Under the pieces are notes generated by a model. It searched no databases, was not told the origin of the DNA, and saw only the letters and a list, made by a program, of their open reading frames with translations. Shown here in pieces: positions 51,544-59,193 of a stretch of 64,000 nucleotides of DNA (positions are counted from its first letter, which is position 1; every line of letters begins with the position of its first letter). The stretch comes from Acidobacterium sp. (GTDB lineage: Bacteria; Acidobacteriota; Terriglobia; Terriglobales; Acidobacteriaceae): the NCBI GenBank assembly GCA_003131625.1, contig PKVY01000148.1:62001-126000 (forward strand). Direction: 5' to 3'. The translations under genes and the position numbers were made by a program.

Positions 51544-52077
51544 GTGAGTCCCCTTGCCGCCATCGCGCTGGGCGCGAATCTCCCTTCGCCTGCCGGCACG
51601 CCCGAGCAAACCCTGGCGGCCGCCATCGACGACCTCGCCGCTGCGGGGACCATCCTTGCGCGCTCTTCGCTTTACCGGACGGAACCTGTGGGCATCGCAA
51701 ACCAGCCTCCATTTGTAAACGCCGCAGTTACTTTAACGACCGACCTCGATGCCGAAGTTCTCCTCGATTTCCTGCTGGCCGTCGAGCGGCGTTATGGCCG
51801 CGATCGCGCGAGCGGCGCTCCCAACGGCCCGCGCACCCTCGACCTGGATCTGCTGCTGCTGGAGGATCGTGTGGTGAATTCTCCCCGGCTCACCCTTCCT
51901 CATCCCGCGCTGGCCAGCCGTCGATTCGTCCTCGGGCCTCTGTGCGAGATTGCGCCCAACCTCCGCCACCCGATCCTCGGCAAATCGATGGCGGAACTCC
52001 TGGCCGCACTCCCCGATGAAGGCCCGAACCGTGCCGCTGCCGTGCAAAAGCTACCGCCCCTGCCGACTCAACACTAA
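51544..52077 (+). CDS. folK: 2-amino-4-hydroxy-6-hydroxymethyldihydropteridine pyrophosphokinase
   Basis: 177 residues from GTG 51544; transfers pyrophosphate from ATP to the pterin in folate synthesis. It opens AAIALGANLPSPAGTPEQTL. The catalytic loop motifs are RDRASGAPNGPRTLDLDLLL, with the metal-binding aspartates, and LPHPALASRRFVLGPL. The length is normal. Its stop lies 12 bases before the TonB receptor gene, which has its own -10 box. Confidence 0.95.
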   Translation: MSPLAAIALGANLPSPAGTPEQTLAAAIDDLAAAGTILARSSLYRTEPVGIANQPPFVNAAVTLTTDLDAEVLLDFLLAVERRYGRDRASGAPNGPRTLDLDLLLLEDRVVNSPRLTLPHPALASRRFVLGPLCEIAPNLRHPILGKSMAELLAALPDEGPNRAAAVQKLPPLPTQH

Positions 52078-52080
52078 AAT
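52075..52080 (+). promoter_or_regulatory. -10 box of leaderless TonB receptor promoter
   Basis: TAAAAT overlaps the folK stop codon and ends 9 bases before ATG 52090. No ribosome-binding site is evident. Confidence 0.4.
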
Positions 52081-52089
52081 CAAAGGCTC

Positions 52090-54300
52090 ATGCAGCTTTC
52101 CCCCAGCCGGATTTGTCTCCTCGCCGCGCTCGCCCTTGCCGCAGCTGCGACCGTGTGCGGCCAGACGCGAGGCGTCGTCCGCAATGCGCATGGAGACCCT
52201 ATCCCCTCCGCCACCGTCGCCGACGTGGCCGGCAACACGCTCGCGGTTTCAGGCTCCGACGGCATTTTCGCTCTGTCCCATCCTCCGCGCCAGATTGCAG
52301 TCACCGCCCCGCATTACGTAACCGCCGTTGTGACCATCACACCCGATCAATCGCTGAACATCATCCTCCGCCAGCCCCTCGAAACTGTCGTCGTGACAGC
52401 CTACCGATCCGCCCTGGGCAGCTCCGACAGTCCGGCCAGCACCCGCGTCCTTGACACGCAGCAGCTCCAGCAAGCCGCATCCCCGTCGCTTGACGGCAAA
52501 CTGCGCGACATTCCCGGCTTCACCCTCTTTCGCCGTTCCATCTCCCTCGTTGCCAATCCGACCACGGAAGGCGTCTCCCTGCGCGGCCTCGGCTCGACCG
52601 CCGCCAGCCGCTCTCTGGTCGTGCTGGACGACATCCCCCTCAACGATCCCTACGGCGGCTGGATCCACTGGGAAGAACTGCCCGAGCTCTCCATCCATTC
52701 CGTCGAAATCGTTCGCGGCGGCGCATCCGACCTCTACGGCTCCAGCGCCATCGGCGGCGTCATCAGCGTCATTCCCGCACGCCCCCAAACCTCCGGCCTC
52801 CAGATCCTCACCAGCGGCGGCTCCGAAAGCACCCTCGACGACGGCGCGCTCGCAACCGCGAAGCAAGGCCCATGGTCCGCGCTCGCCAGCGGTGGCCTCA
52901 TCGCCACCGACGGTTACACGCTCATCGCGCCTAATCTGCGCGGTCCCATCGATCAGCCCTCTAACGTCCACGCGCAGAACGGGCTCGCCGAAGTCGAGCG
53001 CATGCTGCCCGGCGACGGGCGCGTTTTTGTCCGCAGCAACGTCCTGAACGAAATCCGCCATAACGGCACGCCGGCGCAGTGGAACGCCACCCGCCTGTGG
53101 CGCGGAGCGGCGGGAGCTGACTGGCGCGACTTCGCCCTGCGCCTCTACGGCGACGACGAGCACTACCGCCAGACCTTCTCCAGCATCGCCGCCGACCGCG
53201 CCTCCGAGAAGCTGACGCGCTTTGTCTTCGATCCCGCCGACGAACTGGGCGCTGCCCTTCGCTGGCATCGGCCGATCGGCGCCCACGCGCTCGTTCTCAC
53301 CGGCGCGGACACCCACGATGTTCGCGCCGAAGACAGCGAGCAGCTCTTCACCGGTGCCGGCGGCTTTCTCTCGACCTCCGCGCGCCAGCGCCAAACCGGC
53401 GTCTGGGGCGAAGCGCTCCTCACGCCCGCCAACTGGACCGTCAGCGGCTCCGCCCGCGTCGACCACTTCTCCAACTTCAACGCGCAACAGTTCTCGAGTT
53501 CGGCCGCGGCGGTCCAGCTTCCGGACTTCAGCGAAACCGTCTTCGATCCGCGCCTCGGGCTGGTACGACGGCTCACGCCGTCAGTAGCCTGGAATGCTTC
53601 CGCCTTCCGCGCTTATCGGGCCCCCACCGAAAACGAGCTCTACCGCACCGGGCAGGTCGGGCAGCAGGTCACCGAGCCCAATCCCAACCTCCGCTCCGAA
53701 CGAGCCACGGGCTGGGAGACCGGCTTCCAGGCGGACTTTCGCCGCTACGGCTCCAGTGTGCGCGCCAGCTATTTCTGGACGCAGGTCAATCGCCCGATTA
53801 CCGCGCTGACGCTCAACGTCACGCCGACGTCGGAGCTGCTGCAGCGCGAGAATCTTGGCCAGATCGAAAGCCGCGGCGTCTCCCTCGACTACGCACTGCA
53901 GCCGGTGTCATGGATCGGCATCGAAGGCGGCTATCAATTTGCCAACGCCACTGTGACAAATTTCGCGCCTGAGCCCCAGCTCATCGGCAACTGGATTCCC
54001 CAGGTTGCCCGCAACATGGCCACGTCGCAGGTTCGCCTTACCCGCGCTCGCATTGGTGTTCTCAGCGCCCAGGGCCAGCTCACCGGCCGCCAGTTCGACG
54101 ACGACGCCAACGCCTACCTGCTGCACAGCTATTTCCGCCTCGACGCATCCGCCGAGCACAACTTCGGCCGCCACATCGTCGCCTTTGCCTCGGGCGAGAA
54201 CATTTTCGACCGCTTGATTGAGGTGGGGAAGACGCCGCTGCTTACCTTGGGAACGCCGCGCGTTGCGCGGGTGGGAATAAGGATCGATTTTGGAGAGTGA
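52090..54300 (+). CDS. TonB-dependent outer-membrane receptor
   Basis: 736 residues. The signal peptide (ICLLAALALAAAATVCGQ) is followed by a carboxypeptidase-regulatory-like Ig domain (residues about 25-100). A plug domain (DTQQLQQAASPSLDGKLRDI to about 230, with LYGSSAIGGVISVIPARP) and a 22-strand barrel complete it. The C-terminus GTPRVARVGIRIDFGE ends near-canonically. It imports a scarce ligand such as a siderophore, cobalamin or a carbohydrate; the ligand is not identifiable. It is shorter than the Oar-like receptors typical of Acidobacteriota. Confidence 0.88.
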   Translation: MQLSPSRICLLAALALAAAATVCGQTRGVVRNAHGDPIPSATVADVAGNTLAVSGSDGIFALSHPPRQIAVTAPHYVTAVVTITPDQSLNIILRQPLETVVVTAYRSALGSSDSPASTRVLDTQQLQQAASPSLDGKLRDIPGFTLFRRSISLVANPTTEGVSLRGLGSTAASRSLVVLDDIPLNDPYGGWIHWEELPELSIHSVEIVRGGASDLYGSSAIGGVISVIPARPQTSGLQILTSGGSESTLDDGALATAKQGPWSALASGGLIATDGYTLIAPNLRGPIDQPSNVHAQNGLAEVERMLPGDGRVFVRSNVLNEIRHNGTPAQWNATRLWRGAAGADWRDFALRLYGDDEHYRQTFSSIAADRASEKLTRFVFDPADELGAALRWHRPIGAHALVLTGADTHDVRAEDSEQLFTGAGGFLSTSARQRQTGVWGEALLTPANWTVSGSARVDHFSNFNAQQFSSSAAAVQLPDFSETVFDPRLGLVRRLTPSVAWNASAFRAYRAPTENELYRTGQVGQQVTEPNPNLRSERATGWETGFQADFRRYGSSVRASYFWTQVNRPITALTLNVTPTSELLQRENLGQIESRGVSLDYALQPVSWIGIEGGYQFANATVTNFAPEPQLIGNWIPQVARNMATSQVRLTRARIGVLSAQGQLTGRQFDDDANAYLLHSYFRLDASAEHNFGRHIVAFASGENIFDRLIEVGKTPLLTLGTPRVARVGIRIDFGE

Positions 54301-54303
54301 CCT

Positions 54304-55200
54304 TCAGCACTTGCTCTCCACCAGCGCGGCTACGCCTGCGCCGATCACCGCCAGCGACGGATCCTCGGGCAGCACTTCCACCGTGTAGTTCTGCAGCGGG
54401 CTCATCTTGATGGTCTCCCACAAATACTGCTTCAGCCTCGGCAACTCCAGCCGCTGGATGTCGCGCCCCGTGTAGTAAAAGCGCCCCGCGCCCTCCAGGT
54501 GAATCATCGAAGCTGTCGCCGCCGCCAGCGCGCGATGCCATAGCTCAACGAACTCCGCACAGCGCCGATCACCCTTCTTCGCCGCGGCGAACACCTCGTC
54601 CGGCTCCATATCCAGGAACCGCAGCCGCATCGCCCGGTGCCCCATGATCCCTTCCAGATGCCCGCGCCCGCCGCAGACGCAAAAGGTTTCCTTCGGGTCG
54701 AGCGTCACCACCGTGTGGCCACCCTCCCACGGACCCTCTGTCCAGGGATACCGCCCGAACCCGATGCCGTTGCCGATCGTCCACACCCGCACCTGGCGAT
54801 CCATTTGCCCGCGCGTGGCTGCGATTCCGGCCGCCACCGTGTCCGCATCGTTGAACACTGCCATCTTCACATCGACCCCGCGCCTCTTCAGCCCCGCGTC
54901 GATCGAGCTACAGACCTGCGCGCCCTTCAGCTGCGGCAGATTCGGCGCGTCCAGCATCACCCCCTGGTGCACGTATCCAGGCAACGCCACGCCCGCGGCG
55001 TCAATCGTTGCTCCTTTGGGAACCAGCCCCGCAATCGCATCGCAGATCATGTCGCAGAGGCTTTCGGCCGGGACTTCAATCAGTCCATTCGTGTCGTCGA
55101 TGTTCTCCGGAAACTCCTTCAGTTCGCCTTGGAGCTTGTGGTCTTCGATGAATCCCGCGACCACCCGCGTCGTCAGCACTGCGCCCACCGTCTTCGACAT
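54304..55200 (-). CDS. ROK-family sugar kinase
   Basis: 298 residues. ROK landmarks are the N-terminal strand VGAVLTTRVVAGFI (a degenerate phosphate loop), AVFNDADTVAAGIA with the catalytic Asp, and IGNGIGFGRYPW. The zinc motif reads GH, then CVCGGRGHLEG, so the usual third Cys is His. It probably phosphorylates glucose or another hexose in the cytoplasm. GGAGGG precedes the ATG. It follows sthA by 27 bases on the same strand, likely one operon. Confidence 0.75.
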   Translation of the reverse strand: MSKTVGAVLTTRVVAGFIEDHKLQGELKEFPENIDDTNGLIEVPAESLCDMICDAIAGLVPKGATIDAAGVALPGYVHQGVMLDAPNLPQLKGAQVCSSIDAGLKRRGVDVKMAVFNDADTVAAGIAATRGQMDRQVRVWTIGNGIGFGRYPWTEGPWEGGHTVVTLDPKETFCVCGGRGHLEGIMGHRAMRLRFLDMEPDEVFAAAKKGDRRCAEFVELWHRALAAATASMIHLEGAGRFYYTGRDIQRLELPRLKQYLWETIKMSPLQNYTVEVLPEDPSLAVIGAGVAALVESKC

Positions 55201-55227
55201 AGGACCCTCCGCCGCAGCCCCGGTTAG

Positions 55228-56625
55228 CTATCCCTCAAAGCGGGCCAGCCGGTTGATGCCGTTAAACGCGGCGGCCTTGTAGCATTCGGCGAGCGTGGGG
55301 TAGTTGAACACCGTGTCGATGAAGTAATCGACTGTGCCGTTCAGGATCATCACGGCCTGGCCGATGTGGACCAGCTCCGCCGCGCCCTCGCCGATGATGT
55401 GCACGCCCAGCACCTGCCGCGTTTCGCGATTGAAGATCAGCTTCAGGCGTCCCGTCGTGTCGCCACGGATCTGGCCGCGCGCAATTTCCCGATAGTACGC
55501 CACGCCGACTTCGTACGGCACGTCCTCTTCCGTCAGCTGCTCCTCGGTCTTGCCGATAAACGAAATCTCCGGAATCGTATAGATGCCGTACGGATAAAAG
55601 CTCGGGTTCGAAATGATGTGCTCGTCGCCAAAGGCGCGCGCTGCGGCGATCCGCCCCTGCTCCATAGAAACCGAGGCCAGCGCCGGGAAGCCGATGACGT
55701 CTCCGACCGCGAAAATGTGCGGCGCTTTGGTCCGGAAATCCTTGTCCACCGGAATGCGCCCGCGATTGTCCGGCTCGATGCCGGCCGCCGCCAGATTCAG
55801 ATCGTCGATGTTGCCCTGCCGTCCCACCGCGTAGAGCAGCGCGTCCCCTGACATCTTCTTCTTGCTTTCCAGATTGGCGACCACCGCCCCGTCAGGCAGC
55901 TGCTCCACGCTCTCGACTTCTTCGCCTAGCCGCATCGTCACGCGGCTGTCGCGCAGGTGATAGCTCAGCGCCTCGATGATTTCCTGATCCGCGAACTCCA
56001 GCAGCCGCGGCCGCTTCTCGATCAGCGTCACGCGAACTCCCAGCGCCGCAAACATGCACGTGTACTCGACCCCGATCACCCCGCCGCCCACCACAATCAG
56101 GTTCTTGGGCAGATCGATCATCTCGAGAACCTGATCGCTGTTGACGATCGTCTTCCCGTTCACCGGCACCTTCGGCGACGTAGCCGGCCGCGTTCCTACC
56201 GCGATGATGATGTTGTCCGCCTCGTAGGTGTTGGTCCCCCGCGGGCCGTCCACCTTTACGTGATGATCGTCGACAAAACTCGCCACGCCGTTGAAGATTT
56301 CGACCCCGTTGCGCGAAAGCTGGGCTTCCGTGACGTCGATTTCCGTCTTGATGACGTGCTGCACGCGGAAAGCCAGATCGGCCATCGTGATCTTTTCCTT
56401 CACGCGGTAGTTCATCCCGTAAATCGACCGGTAGTTATAACCGGAGAGATGCAGCACCGCCTCGCGCATCGTCTTGCTGGGGATGGTCCCGGTGTTGATG
56501 CACACGCCGCCCACCACGCCCCGCATCTCCACGAGCGCCACGTGCTTGCCCCTCTTCACTGCGGAAACCGCTGCGCGCTGTCCGGAAGGGCCCGAACCGA
56601 TGACCAGCAAATCGTATTTCGCCAT
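55228..56625 (-). CDS. sthA: Soluble pyridine nucleotide transhydrogenase
   Basis: 465 residues, flavoprotein disulfide-reductase fold. FAD binding is at LLVIGSGPSGQRAAVSAVKR. The redox-site segment GGVCINTGTIPSKTMREAV keeps one cysteine (Cys42) and has lost the second, as in SthA enzymes rather than true disulfide reductases. The NAD(P) loop is LIVVGGGVIGVEYTCMFAAL, and the dimer domain ends TLAECYKAAAFNG. It moves reducing equivalents between NADPH and NAD. Operon pairing with a sugar kinase fits NADPH balance in sugar oxidation. Confidence 0.9.
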   Translation of the reverse strand: MAKYDLLVIGSGPSGQRAAVSAVKRGKHVALVEMRGVVGGVCINTGTIPSKTMREAVLHLSGYNYRSIYGMNYRVKEKITMADLAFRVQHVIKTEIDVTEAQLSRNGVEIFNGVASFVDDHHVKVDGPRGTNTYEADNIIIAVGTRPATSPKVPVNGKTIVNSDQVLEMIDLPKNLIVVGGGVIGVEYTCMFAALGVRVTLIEKRPRLLEFADQEIIEALSYHLRDSRVTMRLGEEVESVEQLPDGAVVANLESKKKMSGDALLYAVGRQGNIDDLNLAAAGIEPDNRGRIPVDKDFRTKAPHIFAVGDVIGFPALASVSMEQGRIAAARAFGDEHIISNPSFYPYGIYTIPEISFIGKTEEQLTEEDVPYEVGVAYYREIARGQIRGDTTGRLKLIFNRETRQVLGVHIIGEGAAELVHIGQAVMILNGTVDYFIDTVFNYPTLAECYKAAAFNGINRLARFEG

Positions 56626-56681
56626 GCGTCAGAAGAAAACCCGCGCCGCGTACTCAGCCGGCTCGAGGTCCGTGCCCATCT

Positions 56682-56687
56682 TACAAT
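56682..56687 (+). promoter_or_regulatory. -10 box before a possible leaderless micro-ORF
   Basis: TACAAT ends exactly 6 bases before ATG 56694, which opens a 10-codon frame (MTGRVNTLLH) ending at 56726, just before thiE. Confidence 0.3.
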
Positions 56688-56718
56688 CCAGTGATGACAG
56701 GCCGTGTGAATACGCTTT

Positions 56719-56724
56719 TACACT
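56719..56724 (+). promoter_or_regulatory. -10 box of leaderless thiE promoter
   Basis: TACACT ends 9 bases before ATG 56734. No TPP riboswitch is seen in the short upstream gap. Confidence 0.45.
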
Positions 56725-56733
56725 AACCTTCAG

Positions 56734-57384
56734 ATGCTGCTCTATGCCATCACCAACCGCCGTCTGCTCGACGGCGACGAAGCCGCGAAGCGCGATCGCC
56801 TCGTCTCGCTCGCAAGCACATGGGCCAGCGGCGGCGTCGACACCATTCAGGTCCGCGAAAAGGATCTTCCCCTCGCCGAGCTCCAGCCTCTTGCTGCGCG
56901 CATCGTCGCAGCCGTCCGCGCCACCGGCAAACCCACGCGCGTCCTGGTCAACGGTCCCGCTCAGGTCGCGCTGGATGCCGGCGCCGACGGCGTGCATCTC
57001 CACGCCAATGCGGGACCCGCCGCGGTTCGAGCCGCGCAGCAGGCCTATGCGCGCGTCAGCCGCGAGCCGGTGATCAGCGCCGCCTGCCACTCCCCCGAAG
57101 AAATTCGCCAGGCGGCCGGTGCATCGCTGCTCCTGTTTTCCCCCATCTTCGAGAAAGTGACGGAGCAGGGCACCACACGCGGCCAGGGACTCGCGGCCCT
57201 GCGGGCAGCCGTTGATGTCGCCAAACCGACTCCTGTCCTCGCTCTCGGCGGCATCACCGAGAAGAATGCCGTGGCCTGCCTGCAGGCCGGAGCCGTCGGC
57301 ATTGCCGCTATCCGCCTCTTCCTCGGCGACGCGTGGCGCAGCCTCCTCGAAACCCCGGACCCATTCGTGCGACCATCGTCCTGA
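56734..57384 (+). CDS. thiE: Thiamine phosphate synthase
   Basis: 216 residues, TIM barrel; couples the thiazole and pyrimidine phosphates to thiamine phosphate. Motifs are LLYAITNRRLLDGDEAAKRD, DTIQVREKDLPLAELQPLA, the pyrophosphate site VLVNGPAQVALDAGADGVHL and the C-terminal LALGGITEKNAVACL. No other thi genes lie nearby. The transporter gene starts 19 bases after its stop. Confidence 0.9.
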   Translation: MLLYAITNRRLLDGDEAAKRDRLVSLASTWASGGVDTIQVREKDLPLAELQPLAARIVAAVRATGKPTRVLVNGPAQVALDAGADGVHLHANAGPAAVRAAQQAYARVSREPVISAACHSPEEIRQAAGASLLLFSPIFEKVTEQGTTRGQGLAALRAAVDVAKPTPVLALGGITEKNAVACLQAGAVGIAAIRLFLGDAWRSLLETPDPFVRPSS

Positions 57385-57403
57385 TCCATCATCCAATGAC
57401 GAA

Positions 57404-58369
57404 ATGCCCTCCTCGCTGAAAGAAGAGCGTCCTCAGCTCCCGCCGCATGCGTCTTCCGCCGAGCACGCCCGCGTCATCGGCCGCCGCTTCGGCTACGTCG
57501 CCTGCGCGCTCGCTGGATGCTGCTGGGGAACGGGCTTCTTCTTCGGGAAAATTGCTTTCAGCCGCCTTGGCGTCGGCCACTACGTCCTGTATCGCTTCAT
57601 CTTTGCCTGTATCGGGATGCTCCCGATCGTCGAAGCCCCGCGCTTCTCACGGCGCGAATCGACGCTGCTCCTGATCGGAGCCTTCCTCGGCATCCCTGTT
57701 CAATTCCTCGTCCAGTTCCAGGGACTCAAACTCACCACCGTCAGCCACGCCGCGCTCATGGTCGGCACCATGCCCGTCATCCTCGCCGTCGGAGCCACCC
57801 TCTTCGCCCACGAGCGCCTCGACCTGAAAGGCTGGTTGGCGCTTCTCGGCTCCACGGCGGGCATCGTCCTCATCGTTTTCAGCGCCAGTCACGGCGCCAT
57901 CGGCGGCGGCAACCTCTGGGGCGATCTCCTCGTGGTTGCTTCGCTGGTCATCGCTCTCGGCTGGGTGCTGATCAATCAGCGCCTCATGGCCCAGGGTTGC
58001 TCCCCTTCCGCGGTCAGCTCCTGGACCCTCCTCACCGGCGCAGCGATGCTCTTTCCCTGGGTCCTCTACCGCGACGGACTCCCGCCGGTGCGTGGGCTCG
58101 GCTGGCACGTCTGGTTCGCCGTTGCCGCCAGCGGCCTGCTGTGCACCGCCGCAGCCACGTTGCTCTGGAACTGGGGCATCCATCGCGTCCCCGCCTCGCG
58201 CGCAGGGGTCTTCCTCAACATCGAACCCGCGCTTGGCTCCATCCTCGGCGTCGTGGTACTCGGCGAGCGGCTCGGTCCCGGGACGTGGGTAGGGGGAGCT
58301 CTGATCATCGCCGCTGCCTTCGTGCTTACGACGTCCAGGCACGCCGAACCCGAAGTCATCGTGACCTGA
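57404..58369 (+). CDS. DMT/EamA-family transporter
   Basis: 321 residues with ten predicted membrane helices in two EamA repeats (about residues 25-160 and 175-315). Landmarks are ALAGCCWGTGFFFGKIAF in the first repeat and NIEPALGSILGVVVLGERL in the second, both typical. The substrate is unknown; relatives export amino acids or metabolites. ATG 57404 (MPSSLKEERP) is chosen because the frame further upstream runs through thiE. No clear ribosome site is visible. Confidence 0.8.
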   Translation: MPSSLKEERPQLPPHASSAEHARVIGRRFGYVACALAGCCWGTGFFFGKIAFSRLGVGHYVLYRFIFACIGMLPIVEAPRFSRRESTLLLIGAFLGIPVQFLVQFQGLKLTTVSHAALMVGTMPVILAVGATLFAHERLDLKGWLALLGSTAGIVLIVFSASHGAIGGGNLWGDLLVVASLVIALGWVLINQRLMAQGCSPSAVSSWTLLTGAAMLFPWVLYRDGLPPVRGLGWHVWFAVAASGLLCTAAATLLWNWGIHRVPASRAGVFLNIEPALGSILGVVVLGERLGPGTWVGGALIIAAAFVLTTSRHAEPEVIVT

Positions 58370-58415
58370 AGCCGGCGCCACGCCCTCGCCCCGCACCCCG
58401 CCGCCCCCGCCTTGG

Positions 58416-58421
58416 TACACT
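58416..58421 (+). promoter_or_regulatory. -10 box of leaderless rpe promoter
   Basis: TACACT ends 9 bases before GTG 58431, with no Shine-Dalgarno. This supports the GTG over the TTG at 58422 as the start. Confidence 0.5.
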
Positions 58422-58430
58422 TTGTCCATA

Positions 58431-59108
58431 GTGGTCGAGCTCGTACCATCCATACTTTCCGCCGATTTTGCCCGCCTGGCCGACGAAATCGCCGCGGCCG
58501 AACGTGGGGGCGGCACCGTCATCCACGTCGACGTCATGGACGGCCACTTTGTCCCCAACATCACTGTCGGCCCGCCCATCGTCCAATCGCTGCGCAAGCA
58601 CACCAAACTGCCCCTCGACTGCCACCTGATGATCGAGAATCCCGACGAATTTATCCCCGCCTTCGCCGACGCGGGCGCCAACTGGGTCAGCGTCCACTAC
58701 GAGGTCTGCCGCCATCTGCACCGCACCCTTGAGCACATCGCCCAGAACAAAATGCAGCCCGCCGTGGTCATCAACCCCCACACTGAAGTCGACCTGCTGA
58801 TCCCCATCCTCGGCATGGTGCACCATGTGCTGGTGATGAGCGTCAACCCGGGCTTCGGCGGCCAGCAGTTCATCCCTTACTCCCTCAGCAAGATTCGCCG
58901 TTTGAAAGAACTTCGACGGGAACTGGGCCTCAGTTATAGGATTGAAGTAGACGGCGGTATTGCTCACGACACGGTCGCGAGCGTCGTCGAAGCGGGAGCC
59001 GAGCTGCTGGTCGCCGGCAACGCGGTTTTCGGCCAGGGACACGCGGAACGGGATGCGCGCAGCCTGCTCGAAGCGGCGCAGCGGGCAGCCCGGTCAGCTG
59101 CTGCATAA
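58431..59108 (+). CDS. rpe: Ribulose-phosphate 3-epimerase
   Basis: 225 residues from GTG 58431 (MVELVPSILSADFARL once initiated). The TIM-barrel motifs are VIHVDVMDGHFVPNITVGPP with the metal ligands, MSVNPGFGGQQFIP and YRIEVDGGIAHDTVASVVEAGA. It interconverts ribulose- and xylulose-5-phosphate in the pentose phosphate pathway. The length is normal. It contributes to pentose supply, upstream of PRPP used by the arabinose-lipid enzymes elsewhere in the window. Confidence 0.95.
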   Translation: MVELVPSILSADFARLADEIAAAERGGGTVIHVDVMDGHFVPNITVGPPIVQSLRKHTKLPLDCHLMIENPDEFIPAFADAGANWVSVHYEVCRHLHRTLEHIAQNKMQPAVVINPHTEVDLLIPILGMVHHVLVMSVNPGFGGQQFIPYSLSKIRRLKELRRELGLSYRIEVDGGIAHDTVASVVEAGAELLVAGNAVFGQGHAERDARSLLEAAQRAARSAAA

Positions 59109-59117
59109 AGTTTTCCT

Positions 59118-59156
59118 GCCCGGTGCGGGGTCATCGCAGACCATCCCGCACCGGGC
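59118..59156. other. 12-bp inverted repeat between rpe and bamD
   Basis: GCCCGGTGCGGG (59118-59129) pairs perfectly with CCCGCACCGGGC (59145-59156). No T-run follows, so a Rho-independent terminator is not clear; it may be a processing site or a leader structure for bamD. Confidence 0.5.
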
Positions 59157-59193
59157 GAACGTTCAACGGGGGCGTCTGCGTTCACGAGGTGTT

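Noticed and set aside
56626-56733. TPP riboswitch before thiE
   Set aside because: No thi-box-like conserved core is present in the 108-base gap, which is too short for the full aptamer plus expression platform.
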